The notes below the pieces were generated by a model that made no database searches, was not told the origin of the DNA, and was given only the letters and a program-made list of their open reading frames with translations. The position numbers and the translations under genes were made by a program. DNA of 64,000 nucleotides from Arthrobacter bambusae. Lineage in GTDB: Bacteria > Actinomycetota > Actinomycetes > Actinomycetales > Micrococcaceae. The stretch is from NCBI RefSeq assembly GCF_030812595.1, contig NZ_JAUSSZ010000009.1, forward strand, positions 1-64,000. The letters run 5' to 3'. Shown here piece after piece: positions 1 to 10,280 of this stretch. Position 1 is the first letter of the stretch. Each line of letters begins with the position of its first letter.

Positions 1-41
1 TGCACCCGGGAGGGTGTGGGAGAGTAGGACACCGCCGGACA
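1..41 (+). rRNA. rrf: 5S ribosomal RNA, 3' end (partial)
   Basis: The first bases match the conserved 3' part of actinobacterial 5S rRNA (GGGAGAGTAGGACACCGCC, the helix strand that closes with the 5' end of the molecule). The gene begins outside the window, so an rRNA operon lies to the left and is transcribed rightward. The exact 3' end could be a base or two either way. Confidence 0.9.
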
Positions 42-51
42 ACCATTCACC

Positions 52-88
52 GTTCAGGCCCCGGGCACCCACGTGCCGGGGCCTGAAC
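52..88 (+). terminator. rRNA operon terminator hairpin
   Basis: A perfect 13-bp inverted repeat (GTTCAGGCCCCGG and its complement) with an 11-nt loop begins 11 nt after the 5S 3' end and is followed by ATTTAA. Position and stability fit an intrinsic terminator of the rRNA operon. Confidence 0.85.
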
Positions 89-110
89 CATTTAACCCCA
101 CAAACCCCCC

Positions 111-296
111 ACATGAGCCCGCGTCCGGCCAGAACCCGTCATATGTGAGCGGGCGTCCGGCCAGGGCCGCGCATACGTGAGCGGGGGTCCCGTCTGGACC
201 GACCGGATGTGAGCGGGCGTCCCGCCAGAACCCGTCATATGTGAGCCGGCGTCCGGCCGGAACCATACATACGTGAGCGAGCGTCTAGCCAGAGAA
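111..296. repeat. 32-bp-period tandem array, locus 1 (six units)
   Basis: Units start at 111, 143, 175, 207, 239 and 271, an exact 32-bp period. Each begins with ATGTGAGCGGGCGT or a close variant, followed by a less conserved part (CCGGCCAGAACCCGTCAT in the best units). The sixth unit is partial and runs into the end of the neighbouring hydrolase gene, so that gene's stop codon (285-287) lies inside the repeat. Related arrays are at 39084 and 40319. Confidence 0.85.
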
Positions 297-1118
297 GAAA
301 TCGGAGAGCTCGGTGATGAGCTTGTCGGGTGCGCGGATCACTCCGTCGTGGCCGTGGCCCGGGAGGATGGTGTAGCTCGATCCGGAGAGCACGTCGTGGA
401 TCTGGCCACACGCCACACCGAAGTAGGCCGGGCTCTTTTCGCCGACCACAATGAGCGTCTCCAACGGAAGCTCGAGGAACGGTTCCGCGGGCATGTCCGC
501 GGCGATGACCGCCTTGATCTCACGCACGCCGGCCTGCATGAGCTCACGCATCTGCTTGCCCATGGGAGTCCCGGCCGTCAGCTTGTTCACGAGCGTCAAC
601 ATGGAGAGCGGCATCCGAGCGAAGGCGCCCTCTGTCTCGACGCCCTTCACGAGCACAGCGAGCCCACGGTCAAAATCTCCGGTCGCGGTGGCGCGCTCGT
701 ATTCGCTCGTCCACTCGGCCTTAACGCTGTGGTTGACGGAGACGGCGGGGTCGTAGACCGCGAGGCGTTCCACCGGCAGCGTGCGTGCCGCGTGCAGGGC
801 CACTGCGCCACCGAAGCTGTGGCCGAAGACATCGGTGCTGGCCGTGTGCTTCATGATTTCGGACAGATCCCGGATGTCGACGTCCAGGGTGTAGTCCTCG
901 GGCTGGGGCGATGATTCACCACGGCCGCGTCGGTTGAAGGTGTGGACCGGGCGGCCAAGGGCCGCACTGAGCTTCTGGGCAAACTTGGAGTAGTCCGCGG
1001 CGGTCACCATGGAGGCGGGCACGACGACGACACCTGAGCCGCCGGAGGCAAGCTCACCGCCGGTCGTGAAGAGCTCGAGGGTTCCGCCGTCGGCCGTTCT
1101 GATGTTCTCGCGCGTCAT
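285..1118 (-). CDS. alpha/beta hydrolase (paralogue 1 of 3)
   Basis: A 277-residue alpha/beta-fold hydrolase, probably a cytoplasmic esterase or lipase-like enzyme of unknown substrate. The nucleophile elbow GHSFGG places the serine near residue 101, the oxyanion-side NRRGRG motif is near residue 62, and GHGHDG near the C-terminus supplies the histidine. At the usual acid position after strand 7 it reads VGEKSP, without the common Asp; the conserved YDPAV segment could provide an acid instead. It is the last of three adjacent paralogues on the same strand. TAGGCT sits 6 nt before the ATG, so its mRNA is probably leaderless and it need not depend on the gene upstream. The stop codon falls in a repeat unit. 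Confidence 0.85.
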   Translation of the reverse strand: MTRENIRTADGGTLELFTTGGELASGGSGVVVVPASMVTAADYSKFAQKLSAALGRPVHTFNRRGRGESSPQPEDYTLDVDIRDLSEIMKHTASTDVFGHSFGGAVALHAARTLPVERLAVYDPAVSVNHSVKAEWTSEYERATATGDFDRGLAVLVKGVETEGAFARMPLSMLTLVNKLTAGTPMGKQMRELMQAGVREIKAVIAADMPAEPFLELPLETLIVVGEKSPAYFGVACGQIHDVLSGSSYTILPGHGHDGVIRAPDKLITELSDFFSG

Positions 1119-1124
1119 GCTTCG

Positions 1125-1130
1125 AGCCTA
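1125..1130 (-). promoter_or_regulatory. -10 element, leaderless promoter of hydrolase 1
   Basis: TAGGCT on the minus strand lies exactly 6 nt before the ATG at 1118, so transcription would start at or next to the start codon. No Shine-Dalgarno sequence is present. Confidence 0.6.
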
Positions 1131-1149
1131 ACGGAGCCGCAGGGTTCCG

Positions 1150-2004
1150 TCAGTCCTTGAAATAGTTGGAGATGTCCGTCACGAGTTCCTTGACCGCTGC
1201 AGGAATGGATCCGTGGAAGCCTTTGGGCGATACCATCAGCGTGCTTCCAGGGACGGCTGCGTACAGCCGCTCTGCCGTGACCTTGTAGTATTCAGGGCTC
1301 TTGCTGCCCACGATAAATCGCGTGCTTCGAGGGAGTACGGAGAAGTCCCGGGGGCGCGCAGCTTCGTCGTAGGCAGCTTTCAGTTCGGCCACGCCCGTTG
1401 GCATGAGTCCCCTCAGGAGCCTGTTGACCTTGGTGTGGGAAATGAGTGCCATGAGTACTGCCAGGATGGGCTCCGGGATTCGAGCCAAAGCGCTGCCGGG
1501 CTGCATCCCCCTTTTCATCCTGGCCATGGCACGCCCCACGTTTCCGCTATCCACGGATCGGGCAAAGCCGTCCAGCCAGCCCGTGTCCATGCTCCCGTCG
1601 ATGTTCACGGCGGCGTCGTACACGGCAAGTTTGTCCGGCTCATAGTTTGTTCCCGCGAACTCCTGTACGGCGTTCAATGCCACCGATCCGCCAAGGCTGT
1701 GGCCGAGGAGGTTCCTGGCGCCGGTGGCGTCCATGATGCTGCGGACGTCGGCGATCTCGGTGGCCATGGAGTAGTTTGCCGGTAGTTCCGTCGAGCCGCC
1801 CCGGCCCCTGCGGTCGTAGACGTCCACCGCCCAGCCTTCGCCAAGGCCCTTGGAGAGCGCCATGGAAAAAGGCCGGTAGATGAGCGCGGTCAGGAATGCG
1901 CCGCCAATGAGCACCACGCGGCGCTCTCCGGGTGCGTCCACGGAGCCGTAACTGTACAAGGCGAGTTTGCCGCCGTCGGGCGTGGGGACCTCACGTTCTC
2001 TCAC
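1150..2004 (-). CDS. alpha/beta hydrolase (paralogue 2 of 3)
   Basis: A 284-residue alpha/beta hydrolase. It has YDRRGRGG near residue 63, the nucleophile motif GHSLGG (serine near 103), a YDAAVNI strand and a terminal KGFHGS motif carrying the likely catalytic histidine. The acid position reads VGSKSPEYY, the same GxxSPxY pattern as its neighbours, so the three form one subfamily. The GTG start is chosen because TAGGAT lies 6 nt upstream (leaderless) and no ATG fits. The gap to hydrolase 1 is 31 nt and to hydrolase 3 only 9 nt. Substrate unknown. Confidence 0.85.
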   Translation of the reverse strand: MREREVPTPDGGKLALYSYGSVDAPGERRVVLIGGAFLTALIYRPFSMALSKGLGEGWAVDVYDRRGRGGSTELPANYSMATEIADVRSIMDATGARNLLGHSLGGSVALNAVQEFAGTNYEPDKLAVYDAAVNIDGSMDTGWLDGFARSVDSGNVGRAMARMKRGMQPGSALARIPEPILAVLMALISHTKVNRLLRGLMPTGVAELKAAYDEAARPRDFSVLPRSTRFIVGSKSPEYYKVTAERLYAAVPGSTLMVSPKGFHGSIPAAVKELVTDISNYFKD

Positions 2005-2010
2005 CGTTTC

Positions 2011-2016
2011 ATCCTA
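2011..2016 (-). promoter_or_regulatory. -10 element, leaderless promoter of hydrolase 2
   Basis: TAGGAT on the minus strand lies 6 nt before the GTG at 2004. The promoter overlaps the 3' end of the upstream hydrolase gene, so hydrolase 2 can be transcribed on its own. Confidence 0.6.
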
Positions 2017-2901
2017 GGGTGACGGCGCGTTCGCCGTTCCTTGCGCCAGGTAGCGGGCAATTCTCACCGCGAGCTGCTTTCCGGGCCGGAGGGGACCCTC
2101 GTGGAACTGCAAGGGGACTATTGCGAAATCCACCACGGGAACGGCCGCCGCGAGCTGCCGCGCGATTTCGGCAAAGTACGCCGGACTCCACCCTCCACTG
2201 AGCATCAGGGTTGGTGTTTTCAACCCCGAATAGTCTTGAATATCCAAGTCGGCGTCCATGATCGCCCGCATCTCCAGCACCGCCGTCGGCAACAGACCCC
2301 TCATCTCGGATCCCAACCGCGTCTTGGCTGAGAGGATGCTGATTGCCCGCAGCGCGCCGAGCGGCAAGTAGGAAATCGGACCGGCGGTCCCGAGTCCTTG
2401 GACCAGATGCGCCCACCCATGGTCGAGTTGGCCAGCCGTGACGGCTGCTTCCAGTTGCGGCCGCCAGCGCCCGTTCAGGTTGCCGGAAAGGGAAACCGCG
2501 GCGTCGTAAGTGACCAGCCGGGATATGGGTGCACGCAGCGCCGCCTGGAGCGCGACGAATCCGCCATAGCTGTGCCCAACGACATCGGTGGATCCGCTTG
2601 CCTCCATCACGGAAAGCAAGTCGCTGGTCTCCGTCGCAGCGGAATAGCCAGGCGGTTGCGGCGCCGAACGGCCACGGCCTCGCCGGTTGTAGGAATGCAC
2701 CGGCCGGCCAAGCAGGACGCTCAGGTTCCGGGCGAACGGCCAGTAAAGGGAATCTGTCACCAAAGTGCCGTGAACAAGCACGACGCCGGGCTTCTCCGTA
2801 GCGCTCGAAGCGCCGGGAATCGACCCCCCGGCTGTCGGCCGGAAGGTGTGCACCTCAAGGTAGCCGCTGTTGTCGTCCGTTTCAACTGTCCATGTCTCCA
2901 C
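2014..2901 (-). CDS. alpha/beta hydrolase (paralogue 3 of 3)
   Basis: A 295-residue alpha/beta hydrolase, with VLVHGT near residue 41 (oxyanion hole), YNRRGRG near 71, nucleophile motif GHSYGG (serine near 111), YDAAVSL and a terminal QFHEG histidine motif. As in the two downstream paralogues, the usual acid site is replaced by an SP pair (GGWSPAYF). The GTG start has TAGACT 6 nt upstream and no ribosome binding site, so it is probably leaderless. It is divergent from lysS with 77 nt between the two starts. Substrate unknown. Confidence 0.85.
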   Translation of the reverse strand: METWTVETDDNSGYLEVHTFRPTAGGSIPGASSATEKPGVVLVHGTLVTDSLYWPFARNLSVLLGRPVHSYNRRGRGRSAPQPPGYSAATETSDLLSVMEASGSTDVVGHSYGGFVALQAALRAPISRLVTYDAAVSLSGNLNGRWRPQLEAAVTAGQLDHGWAHLVQGLGTAGPISYLPLGALRAISILSAKTRLGSEMRGLLPTAVLEMRAIMDADLDIQDYSGLKTPTLMLSGGWSPAYFAEIARQLAAAVPVVDFAIVPLQFHEGPLRPGKQLAVRIARYLAQGTANAPSP

Positions 2902-2907
2902 AGCCCG

Positions 2908-2913
2908 AGTCTA
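2908..2913 (-). promoter_or_regulatory. -10 element, leaderless promoter of hydrolase 3
   Basis: TAGACT on the minus strand lies 6 nt before the GTG at 2901. It sits back to back with the lysS promoter in the 77-nt divergent gap. Confidence 0.55.
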
Positions 2914-2964
2914 TGTTGCTGCAGGGGCGGGAGGGGAAGATAGGGAACTCTAAGGAATCCCCGG

Positions 2965-2970
2965 TAAACT
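2965..2970 (+). promoter_or_regulatory. -10 element of lysS
   Basis: TAAACT lies 8 nt before the GTG chosen as the lysS start. There is no Shine-Dalgarno sequence, which fits a leaderless or nearly leaderless transcript. Confidence 0.6.
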
Positions 2971-2978
2971 TGTGGATT

Positions 2979-4505
2979 GTGACTTCCGCAAACACCCCAT
3001 CCCAGCACCCCGCCGAGCCCGCCGACGCCAGCGAACAGATGCGCATCCGCATGGAAAAGCGCAGCAAGCTGATCGAGCGCGGTACCGAGGCCTACCCGGT
3101 GGGTGTTGAGCGGACGCATTCGCTCGCTGAGATCCGCGAAAAGTACGCCCATCTCCAGGCGGACGAAACCACCGGCGACACCGTGGGTGTCACCGGGCGC
3201 GTCGTATTCGTGCGCAACACCGGAAAGCTCTGCTTTGCCACCCTCCAGGAGGGCGGCGTTGACGGGAAGGGCGTGCGGCTGCAGGCGATGCTCAGCCTGG
3301 CGAACGTCGGCGAGGAAATCCTCGCGGACTGGAAAGCGCTGGTGGACCTCGGGGACCATGTTTTCATCAAGGGCGAAGTCATTTCCTCCCGGCGGGGCGA
3401 GCTGTCCGTCATGGCCGATTCCTGGTCCATGGCCTCCAAGGCCTTGCGCCCGTTGCCCGTGCTGCACGCCGGGTTGAATGAGGAAACCCGTGTCAGGCAG
3501 CGTTATGTGGACCTGATGGTCCGCGACGAAGCCCGGGAAATGGTCTACACCCGCGCTGCGATCACCCGCTCGGTTCGCGACACCTTGGACCGTCGCGGCT
3601 ATGTGGAGGTGGAGACGCCCATCCTGCAGCTCGTCCACGGTGGTGCCACTGCCCGTCCGTTCGAGACGCACATGAATGCCTTCGACCAGAAGATGACACT
3701 GCGTATCGCTACCGAGCTCTTCCTCAAGCGCGCCGTGGTGGGCGGAATCGACCGCGTTTACGACATGGGCCGCGTCTTCCGCAACGAAGGCGTCGACTCC
3801 ACTCACAGCCCCGAATTCACGACGCTGGAATGCTACGAGGCGTGGGCTGACCAGTTCGTCATGGCCGAGCGGATGAAGGAAATCATCCTGAACGTCGCCG
3901 ACGTCGTGGGCACCCGCACTATCCAGACTGACGCCGGAGAGATCGACCTCGACGGCGAATGGGCTTGGGTTGCCGTTTACCCCGGGCTCTCGGAAGCCAT
4001 CGGCGAGGAGGTCACCCCGGACACCACGGTGGCGGAACTGCAGACCATCGCAGCCAAGCACGAGGTCAAGGTGGACCCCAAGTGGGACGCCGAGAAGCTT
4101 GTCGTCGAGTTGTTCGGCGAGATCGTCGAACCCACACTGCTCAACCCGACGTTCGTCTACAACTACCCGCCGTCCGCGCAGCCGCTTGCCCGCCCCCATC
4201 GGGAGGACGGCCGCCTGATCGAGGCCTGGGACCTCATCATTGGCGGCATGGAACGCGGCACGGCCTTCTCCGAGCTGATCGACCCCGTTATCCAGCGCGA
4301 ACGCTTGACGGAGCAGTCGCGTCGTTCGGCCGCCGGCGATGTCGAGGCCATGCAGCTGGATGAAGACTTCCTTCGTGCCCTCGAGTACGGTGCTCCGCCC
4401 ATGGGCGGCATCGGCCTTGGCATCGACCGTTTGGTCATGCTGTTCACCGGAGCAGGCATCCGGGAAACCATTCTGTTCCCACTCCTCAAGCCCGAAGGGC
4501 ACTGA
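2979..4505 (+). CDS. lysS: lysine--tRNA ligase, class II
   Basis: Charges tRNA-Lys with lysine in the cytoplasm. The 508-residue product has the N-terminal OB-fold anticodon-binding domain (VTGRVVFVRNTGKLCFATLQ near residue 71) and the class II catalytic core: motif 2 (FRNEG followed by HSPEFTTLECYEAW) and motif 3 (GIGLGIDRLVMLF) at the C-terminus. An upstream in-frame ATG exists at 2892, but it would overlap the divergent hydrolase gene and its promoter, while the GTG lies just after a TAAACT -10 element. A small membrane-protein gene starts 2 nt after the stop. Confidence 0.95.
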   Translation: MTSANTPSQHPAEPADASEQMRIRMEKRSKLIERGTEAYPVGVERTHSLAEIREKYAHLQADETTGDTVGVTGRVVFVRNTGKLCFATLQEGGVDGKGVRLQAMLSLANVGEEILADWKALVDLGDHVFIKGEVISSRRGELSVMADSWSMASKALRPLPVLHAGLNEETRVRQRYVDLMVRDEAREMVYTRAAITRSVRDTLDRRGYVEVETPILQLVHGGATARPFETHMNAFDQKMTLRIATELFLKRAVVGGIDRVYDMGRVFRNEGVDSTHSPEFTTLECYEAWADQFVMAERMKEIILNVADVVGTRTIQTDAGEIDLDGEWAWVAVYPGLSEAIGEEVTPDTTVAELQTIAAKHEVKVDPKWDAEKLVVELFGEIVEPTLLNPTFVYNYPPSAQPLARPHREDGRLIEAWDLIIGGMERGTAFSELIDPVIQRERLTEQSRRSAAGDVEAMQLDEDFLRALEYGAPPMGGIGLGIDRLVMLFTGAGIRETILFPLLKPEGH

Positions 4506-4507
4506 CC

Positions 4508-4684
4508 ATGGAATACATTGCCGTTCTTGCACCCTCCGTCGTCGTCGGGCTTCTCTTTTGGTTTGCCATGAAGGCAATCTTCAACGCGGACAAATCGGAG
4601 CGCCAAGCAGAAGCCCGTGCCCAGGAAGAGGCCGGATTTGGAATTGCCAAGCCGGCAGACGGCGGCTCTACGCCTGCCAAATAG
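4508..4684 (+). CDS. small single-pass membrane protein (58 aa)
   Basis: A short open frame beginning 2 nt after the lysS stop and so almost certainly co-transcribed. The product starts MEYIAVLAPSVVVGLLFW, one hydrophobic helix at residues 4-22, followed by a charged region rich in Glu, Arg and Ala and a Gly/Pro-containing tail. Codon use is GC-rich at third positions like its neighbours. No function is recognised. Tight coupling to lysS suggests a real conserved gene. Confidence 0.75.
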   Translation: MEYIAVLAPSVVVGLLFWFAMKAIFNADKSERQAEARAQEEAGFGIAKPADGGSTPAK

Positions 4685-4752
4685 CTCTTTCCGCGGAGCG
4701 CTCCCGAAGATTTAATAGTGTCTTTGGCAGTGTCTTTGACGGGGTGCCATGC

Positions 4753-4784
4753 GCTGGACGATAATCTTTAATTAGTAGTCCAGC
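4753..4784. promoter_or_regulatory. AT-rich inverted repeat upstream of lsr2
   Basis: GCTGGAC and GTCCAGC flank an 18-nt AT-rich centre (ATAATCTTTAATTAG) 39 nt before the lsr2 start. AT-rich DNA is the known preference of Lsr2, so this is a candidate autoregulatory site. It could equally be a terminator for lysS and the small gene. Confidence 0.45.
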
Positions 4785-4822
4785 TATTCTGCATATCCGC
4801 CCCCCCAAAAGAGAGTCTTTTC

Positions 4823-5149
4823 ATGGCACAGAAAGTCAAAATTATCCTCGTTGACGACCTGGATGAGGGCTCCGCGGATGAAACTGTCCGCTTTGGCCTT
4901 GATGGAGTCAGTTACGAAATGGACCTGTCCAGCGCCAACGCTGCCAAGCTGCGGGACGCTCTTGCACCGTTTGTAGCGAAGGCGCGCAAGACATCGACCG
5001 GTCGTGCAACGCGTAGCCGCGTTGCCGCAGGGAGAAACCAGGACTCGGCACAGATCCGTCAATGGGCGCGCGAGAACGGTTATACCGTAAACAGCCGTGG
5101 CCGCATTCAGGCCGAAATTCAGGAAGCCTACCAGAAGGCCAATTCCTGA
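4823..5149 (+). CDS. lsr2: Lsr2 nucleoid-associated protein / xenogeneic silencer
   Basis: A DNA-bridging histone-like protein that silences AT-rich, often foreign, DNA in actinobacteria. The 108-residue product has the N-terminal dimerisation domain (MAQKVKIILVDDLDEG, then FGLDGVSYEMDLS) and the C-terminal DNA-binding domain (IRQWARENGYTVNSRGRI), with the RGR AT-hook-like motif at residues 92-94 that inserts into the minor groove. The length is typical. It is monocistronic: a strong terminator follows 11 nt after the stop, and an AT-rich inverted repeat precedes it. Confidence 0.96.
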   Translation: MAQKVKIILVDDLDEGSADETVRFGLDGVSYEMDLSSANAAKLRDALAPFVAKARKTSTGRATRSRVAAGRNQDSAQIRQWARENGYTVNSRGRIQAEIQEAYQKANS

Positions 5150-5160
5150 CCCCAAGTATC

Positions 5161-5195
5161 AATACCCCGGCCCTCAGGCCGGGGTATTGTCATTT
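5161..5195 (+). terminator. lsr2 terminator
   Basis: A perfect 12-bp inverted repeat (AATACCCCGGCC and complement) with a CTCA loop is followed by GTCATTT. It is a typical intrinsic terminator just after lsr2. Confidence 0.9.
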
Positions 5196-5507
5196 AACCG
5201 TCCGTTCGACCGGATAACGGTGTTATGCGCCACTATTCCGGGGAAGACTTGGAACGAACTGGGAATGTCCGGTGGGCAGCCGTTGCGTTTGCTGGGAAGG
5301 ACGACGGCGGCTGGCCGCGCCGCGGGGCGCGGTTCCTGCGGGCTGTGGAAGCTTGCCGATTTGGTCTCCGCCGCAGTCCCAAGGTCCACGGACGGGTCGA
5401 GCGAGGTTATTCCCGGTCCGGCCAGGTTTCCCCTGTGGCGAACACGCACCAAAATTCCACCGCTGGCACGTAGCATCAAAGTACGTCGTAGCTAGGAGTG
5501 TGGCGAA
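5196..5507. other. lsr2-clpC intergenic region
   Basis: About 310 bp without a supportable gene. It presumably holds the clpC promoter. On the minus strand, GTTCGCCACAGGGG ending near 5430 is a weak near-match to the actinobacterial ClgR box (GTTCGC, 5 nt, GCG). No CIRCE or HspR element was seen. The ribosome binding site TAGGAGTG lies just before the clpC ATG. Confidence 0.5.
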
Positions 5508-8000
<2,493 letters not shown>

Positions 8001-8031
8001 TCTCCGGTTCCGCCGGGTTTCCGGTTCAAGG

Positions 8032-8066
8032 CCCCGTCCGCTCCCAAAAGGAGCGGGCGGGGTTTT
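8032..8066 (+). terminator. clpC terminator
   Basis: A 13-bp GC-rich stem (CCCCGTCCGCTCC against GGAGCGGGCGGGG, one G-U pair) with a CAAAA loop is followed by TTTT. It is an intrinsic terminator 31 nt after clpC. Confidence 0.9.
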
Positions 8067-8099
8067 GCGTTACCGAGGCCCGCGATCTGAAATAAGTGT

Positions 8100-8114
8100 T
8101 TCACTCTGAGTGAA
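8100..8114. promoter_or_regulatory. palindromic operator candidate upstream of the S9 peptidase
   Basis: TTCACTC-T-GAGTGAA is a perfect 7+1+7 palindrome lying just upstream of a GATATT/TATTCA -10-like sequence and 26 nt before the GTG start. Position and symmetry fit a repressor operator of TetR or GntR type. No adjacent regulator gene is present. Confidence 0.5.
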
Positions 8115-8139
8115 CTTTTTGTGATATTCAGCACATTTC

Positions 8140-10257
8140 GTGTTGAATCAGAGCATGGATTCGAATGGCTCCGAGACTCCGAGCACGCAACCCGAAACTC
8201 CCTTCCACGACCTCGACCACTATCTTGCCATCCCCCGCGTCGGCGGCCTGGCCCTCAGCGCCGACGGAAGCCGCTTGGTCACTACGGTCTCCACGCTCAA
8301 CGCGAAAGGCACTGAGTACGTCACTGCCCTCTGGGAGCTTGATCCTGCCGGAAAGAAGCGTGCCCGTCGCATCACGCGCAGTGCCAAGGGAGAAGCCGGT
8401 GCGGTTTTTGCCACCAACGGCGACCTCTACTTCACCTCGGAGCGACCCGATCCGGACAGTCCCGAATCCGATCCCGTGAGCGCGTTGTGGCTCCTGCCAG
8501 CCGACGGCGGCGAGGCCCGGGTGGTGCACACCCGCGCTGGCGGAGTCGGCAGCGTGCTGGCCGCGTCTGCGGCGGATGCCACTTTCGTGACCGCCCCGGT
8601 CCTTGCCGGTTCCAGCGATGAGGAAAATGACGAAGAGCGGCGCAAGAGCCGCAAGGACAACAAGGTGGCGGCCATTCTGCACACCGGCTACCCGGTTCGC
8701 TATTGGGACGCAGATCTGGGTCCGGCCCAGCCCCGGCTGTTCGCGGTGGAAAGCGGAGTCGCGGAAGAGTCTGGCAAGCCCGCGACCGTGGACACTACCG
8801 CACCCCTCAAGCTGCGCAACCTGACGCCCGACGTCGGCGGCAACCTCCGCAACACCCACGCGGTGGCCAGCCCGGACGGGAAGACGATCTATACGAGCCT
8901 CGCCAAGCCGTTGGCGAAGGCCGACACACGCTTTGTGCTCGCCGCCGTAGACGTCGCTTCCGGCTCGCTCAAGGTGCTCCTCGATCACGAGGGAATGAGT
9001 TACTTCCCCGGCCCGGTCAGCCCTGACAACAAAATGCTCTCGGTAGTCAGCGAAAGCGACAGTACCCCCGGGCAGGCGCCCGAGGTCAAACTCAACCTCT
9101 TGAATGTCGGCGGGGGAGAGACGCTCGACCTTGAGCCGCTCGCGCCCGCCTGGGACCGCTGGGGAAGCCCCGAGGCCTGGCTTCCGGACGGGCGCTCGCT
9201 CCTCGTTACGGCCGACGACGACGGCGCCAGGCCGGTCTTCCGGGTAGCCGTCGCCGACGGTACGGTCACCCGCGTGACGCCGGACGCGGAGGCGTACACC
9301 GACGTCGTCGTTTCCCCCGACGGGCTGAGCGCGTATGCGCTGCGCAGCTCATATGAATTCCCGGCGGAAGCTGTCCGGATCGAACTCGCCACGGGCGCCG
9401 TCGAACGGCTCCCCGCACCCGCTGAGCGCCCCCGGATCAAGGGCTCGCTGGAACGGGTGGACACGCACGCGGCTGACGGTTCGAGGGTTCCGGCTTACCT
9501 CGCTCTCCCGGAAGGCGCATCGGCGACGAACCCGGCCCCCCTGCTGTTGTGGATCCATGGCGGCCCGTTGGGCTCATGGAACGCCTGGACCTGGCGATGG
9601 AATCCCTGGCTGCTCGTGTCCAAGGGGTATGCCGTACTGCTGCCGGACCCGGCTCTGTCCACCGGGTACGGCCAGCAGTACATCCAGCGCGGCTGGGGCG
9701 AGTGGGGCAAAGCGCCGTTCACGGACCTCATGTCCATCACCGACGCGGTGGTCCAGCGGCCCGACATTGACCAGACGCGGACAGCCGCCATGGGTGGGTC
9801 ATTCGGGGGATACATGGCCAACTGGGTGGCCGGGCATACGGACCGATTCAAGGCGATCGTGACGCACGCCAGTTTGTGGGCCATGGACCAGTTCGGGCGC
9901 ACCACGGACGCTTCGCAGTATTGGCTCAAGGAAATGACCCCGGAGATGGCACTGGACAATTCGCCCCATCTCCATGTCGCGAAAATCAGCACCCCGATGC
10001 TGGTGGTTCACGGGGACAAGGACTACCGGGTGCCGATCGGCGAAGGCCTAAGGCTTTGGTATGAGCTTCTTTCCAGTTCCGGGCTCCCCGCCGACGAGAA
10101 CGGTGAGACCCAGCACCGCTTTCTGTACTTCCCTGACGAGAACCATTGGATCCTCCAGCCGCAGCACGCCAAGATCTGGTACGGCGTCGTGGAGCACTTC
10201 CTGGCCACGCATGTCCTTGGGCAAGAGGTTCCTGTTCCTGGGGACCTGGGGCTCTAG
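8140..10257 (+). CDS. S9 family serine peptidase (acylaminoacyl peptidase / prolyl oligopeptidase type)
   Basis: A cytoplasmic peptidase that hydrolyses short or N-acylated peptides. The 705-residue protein has an N-terminal beta-propeller (SPDGKTIYT and VSPDGLSAYAL type repeats) and a C-terminal alpha/beta-hydrolase domain. The nucleophile motif GGSFGGYM places Ser near 554, HGDKDYRVP places Asp near 628 and DENHWI places His near 669, so the triad is complete. No signal peptide is seen. The start may be the GTG taken here or the ATG five codons later; neither has a clear ribosome binding site. A perfect palindrome lies in its promoter region. Confidence 0.9.
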   Translation: MLNQSMDSNGSETPSTQPETPFHDLDHYLAIPRVGGLALSADGSRLVTTVSTLNAKGTEYVTALWELDPAGKKRARRITRSAKGEAGAVFATNGDLYFTSERPDPDSPESDPVSALWLLPADGGEARVVHTRAGGVGSVLAASAADATFVTAPVLAGSSDEENDEERRKSRKDNKVAAILHTGYPVRYWDADLGPAQPRLFAVESGVAEESGKPATVDTTAPLKLRNLTPDVGGNLRNTHAVASPDGKTIYTSLAKPLAKADTRFVLAAVDVASGSLKVLLDHEGMSYFPGPVSPDNKMLSVVSESDSTPGQAPEVKLNLLNVGGGETLDLEPLAPAWDRWGSPEAWLPDGRSLLVTADDDGARPVFRVAVADGTVTRVTPDAEAYTDVVVSPDGLSAYALRSSYEFPAEAVRIELATGAVERLPAPAERPRIKGSLERVDTHAADGSRVPAYLALPEGASATNPAPLLLWIHGGPLGSWNAWTWRWNPWLLVSKGYAVLLPDPALSTGYGQQYIQRGWGEWGKAPFTDLMSITDAVVQRPDIDQTRTAAMGGSFGGYMANWVAGHTDRFKAIVTHASLWAMDQFGRTTDASQYWLKEMTPEMALDNSPHLHVAKISTPMLVVHGDKDYRVPIGEGLRLWYELLSSSGLPADENGETQHRFLYFPDENHWILQPQHAKIWYGVVEHFLATHVLGQEVPVPGDLGL

Positions 10258-10268
10258 GCGGTTGCACA

Positions 10269-10274
10269 TAAGAT
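10269..10274 (+). promoter_or_regulatory. -10 element, leaderless promoter of the acetyltransferase
   Basis: TAAGAT lies 6 nt before the GTG start of the next gene. The spacing implies a transcript beginning at the start codon. Confidence 0.55.
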
Positions 10275-10280
10275 TGGGCT

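Noticed and set aside
111-296. CRISPR array
   Set aside because: The 32-bp period is too short for a repeat plus spacer, the parts between cores are similar within the array and not unique, and no cas gene is in the window.
273-914. 213-codon plus-strand frame opposite hydrolase 1
   Set aside because: Antisense to a hydrolase with a clear nucleophile motif; starts inside a repeat array.
2757-4577. 606-codon minus-strand frame opposite lysS
   Set aside because: Antisense to a gene with complete class II synthetase motifs, and it also overlaps hydrolase 3. Composition effect only.
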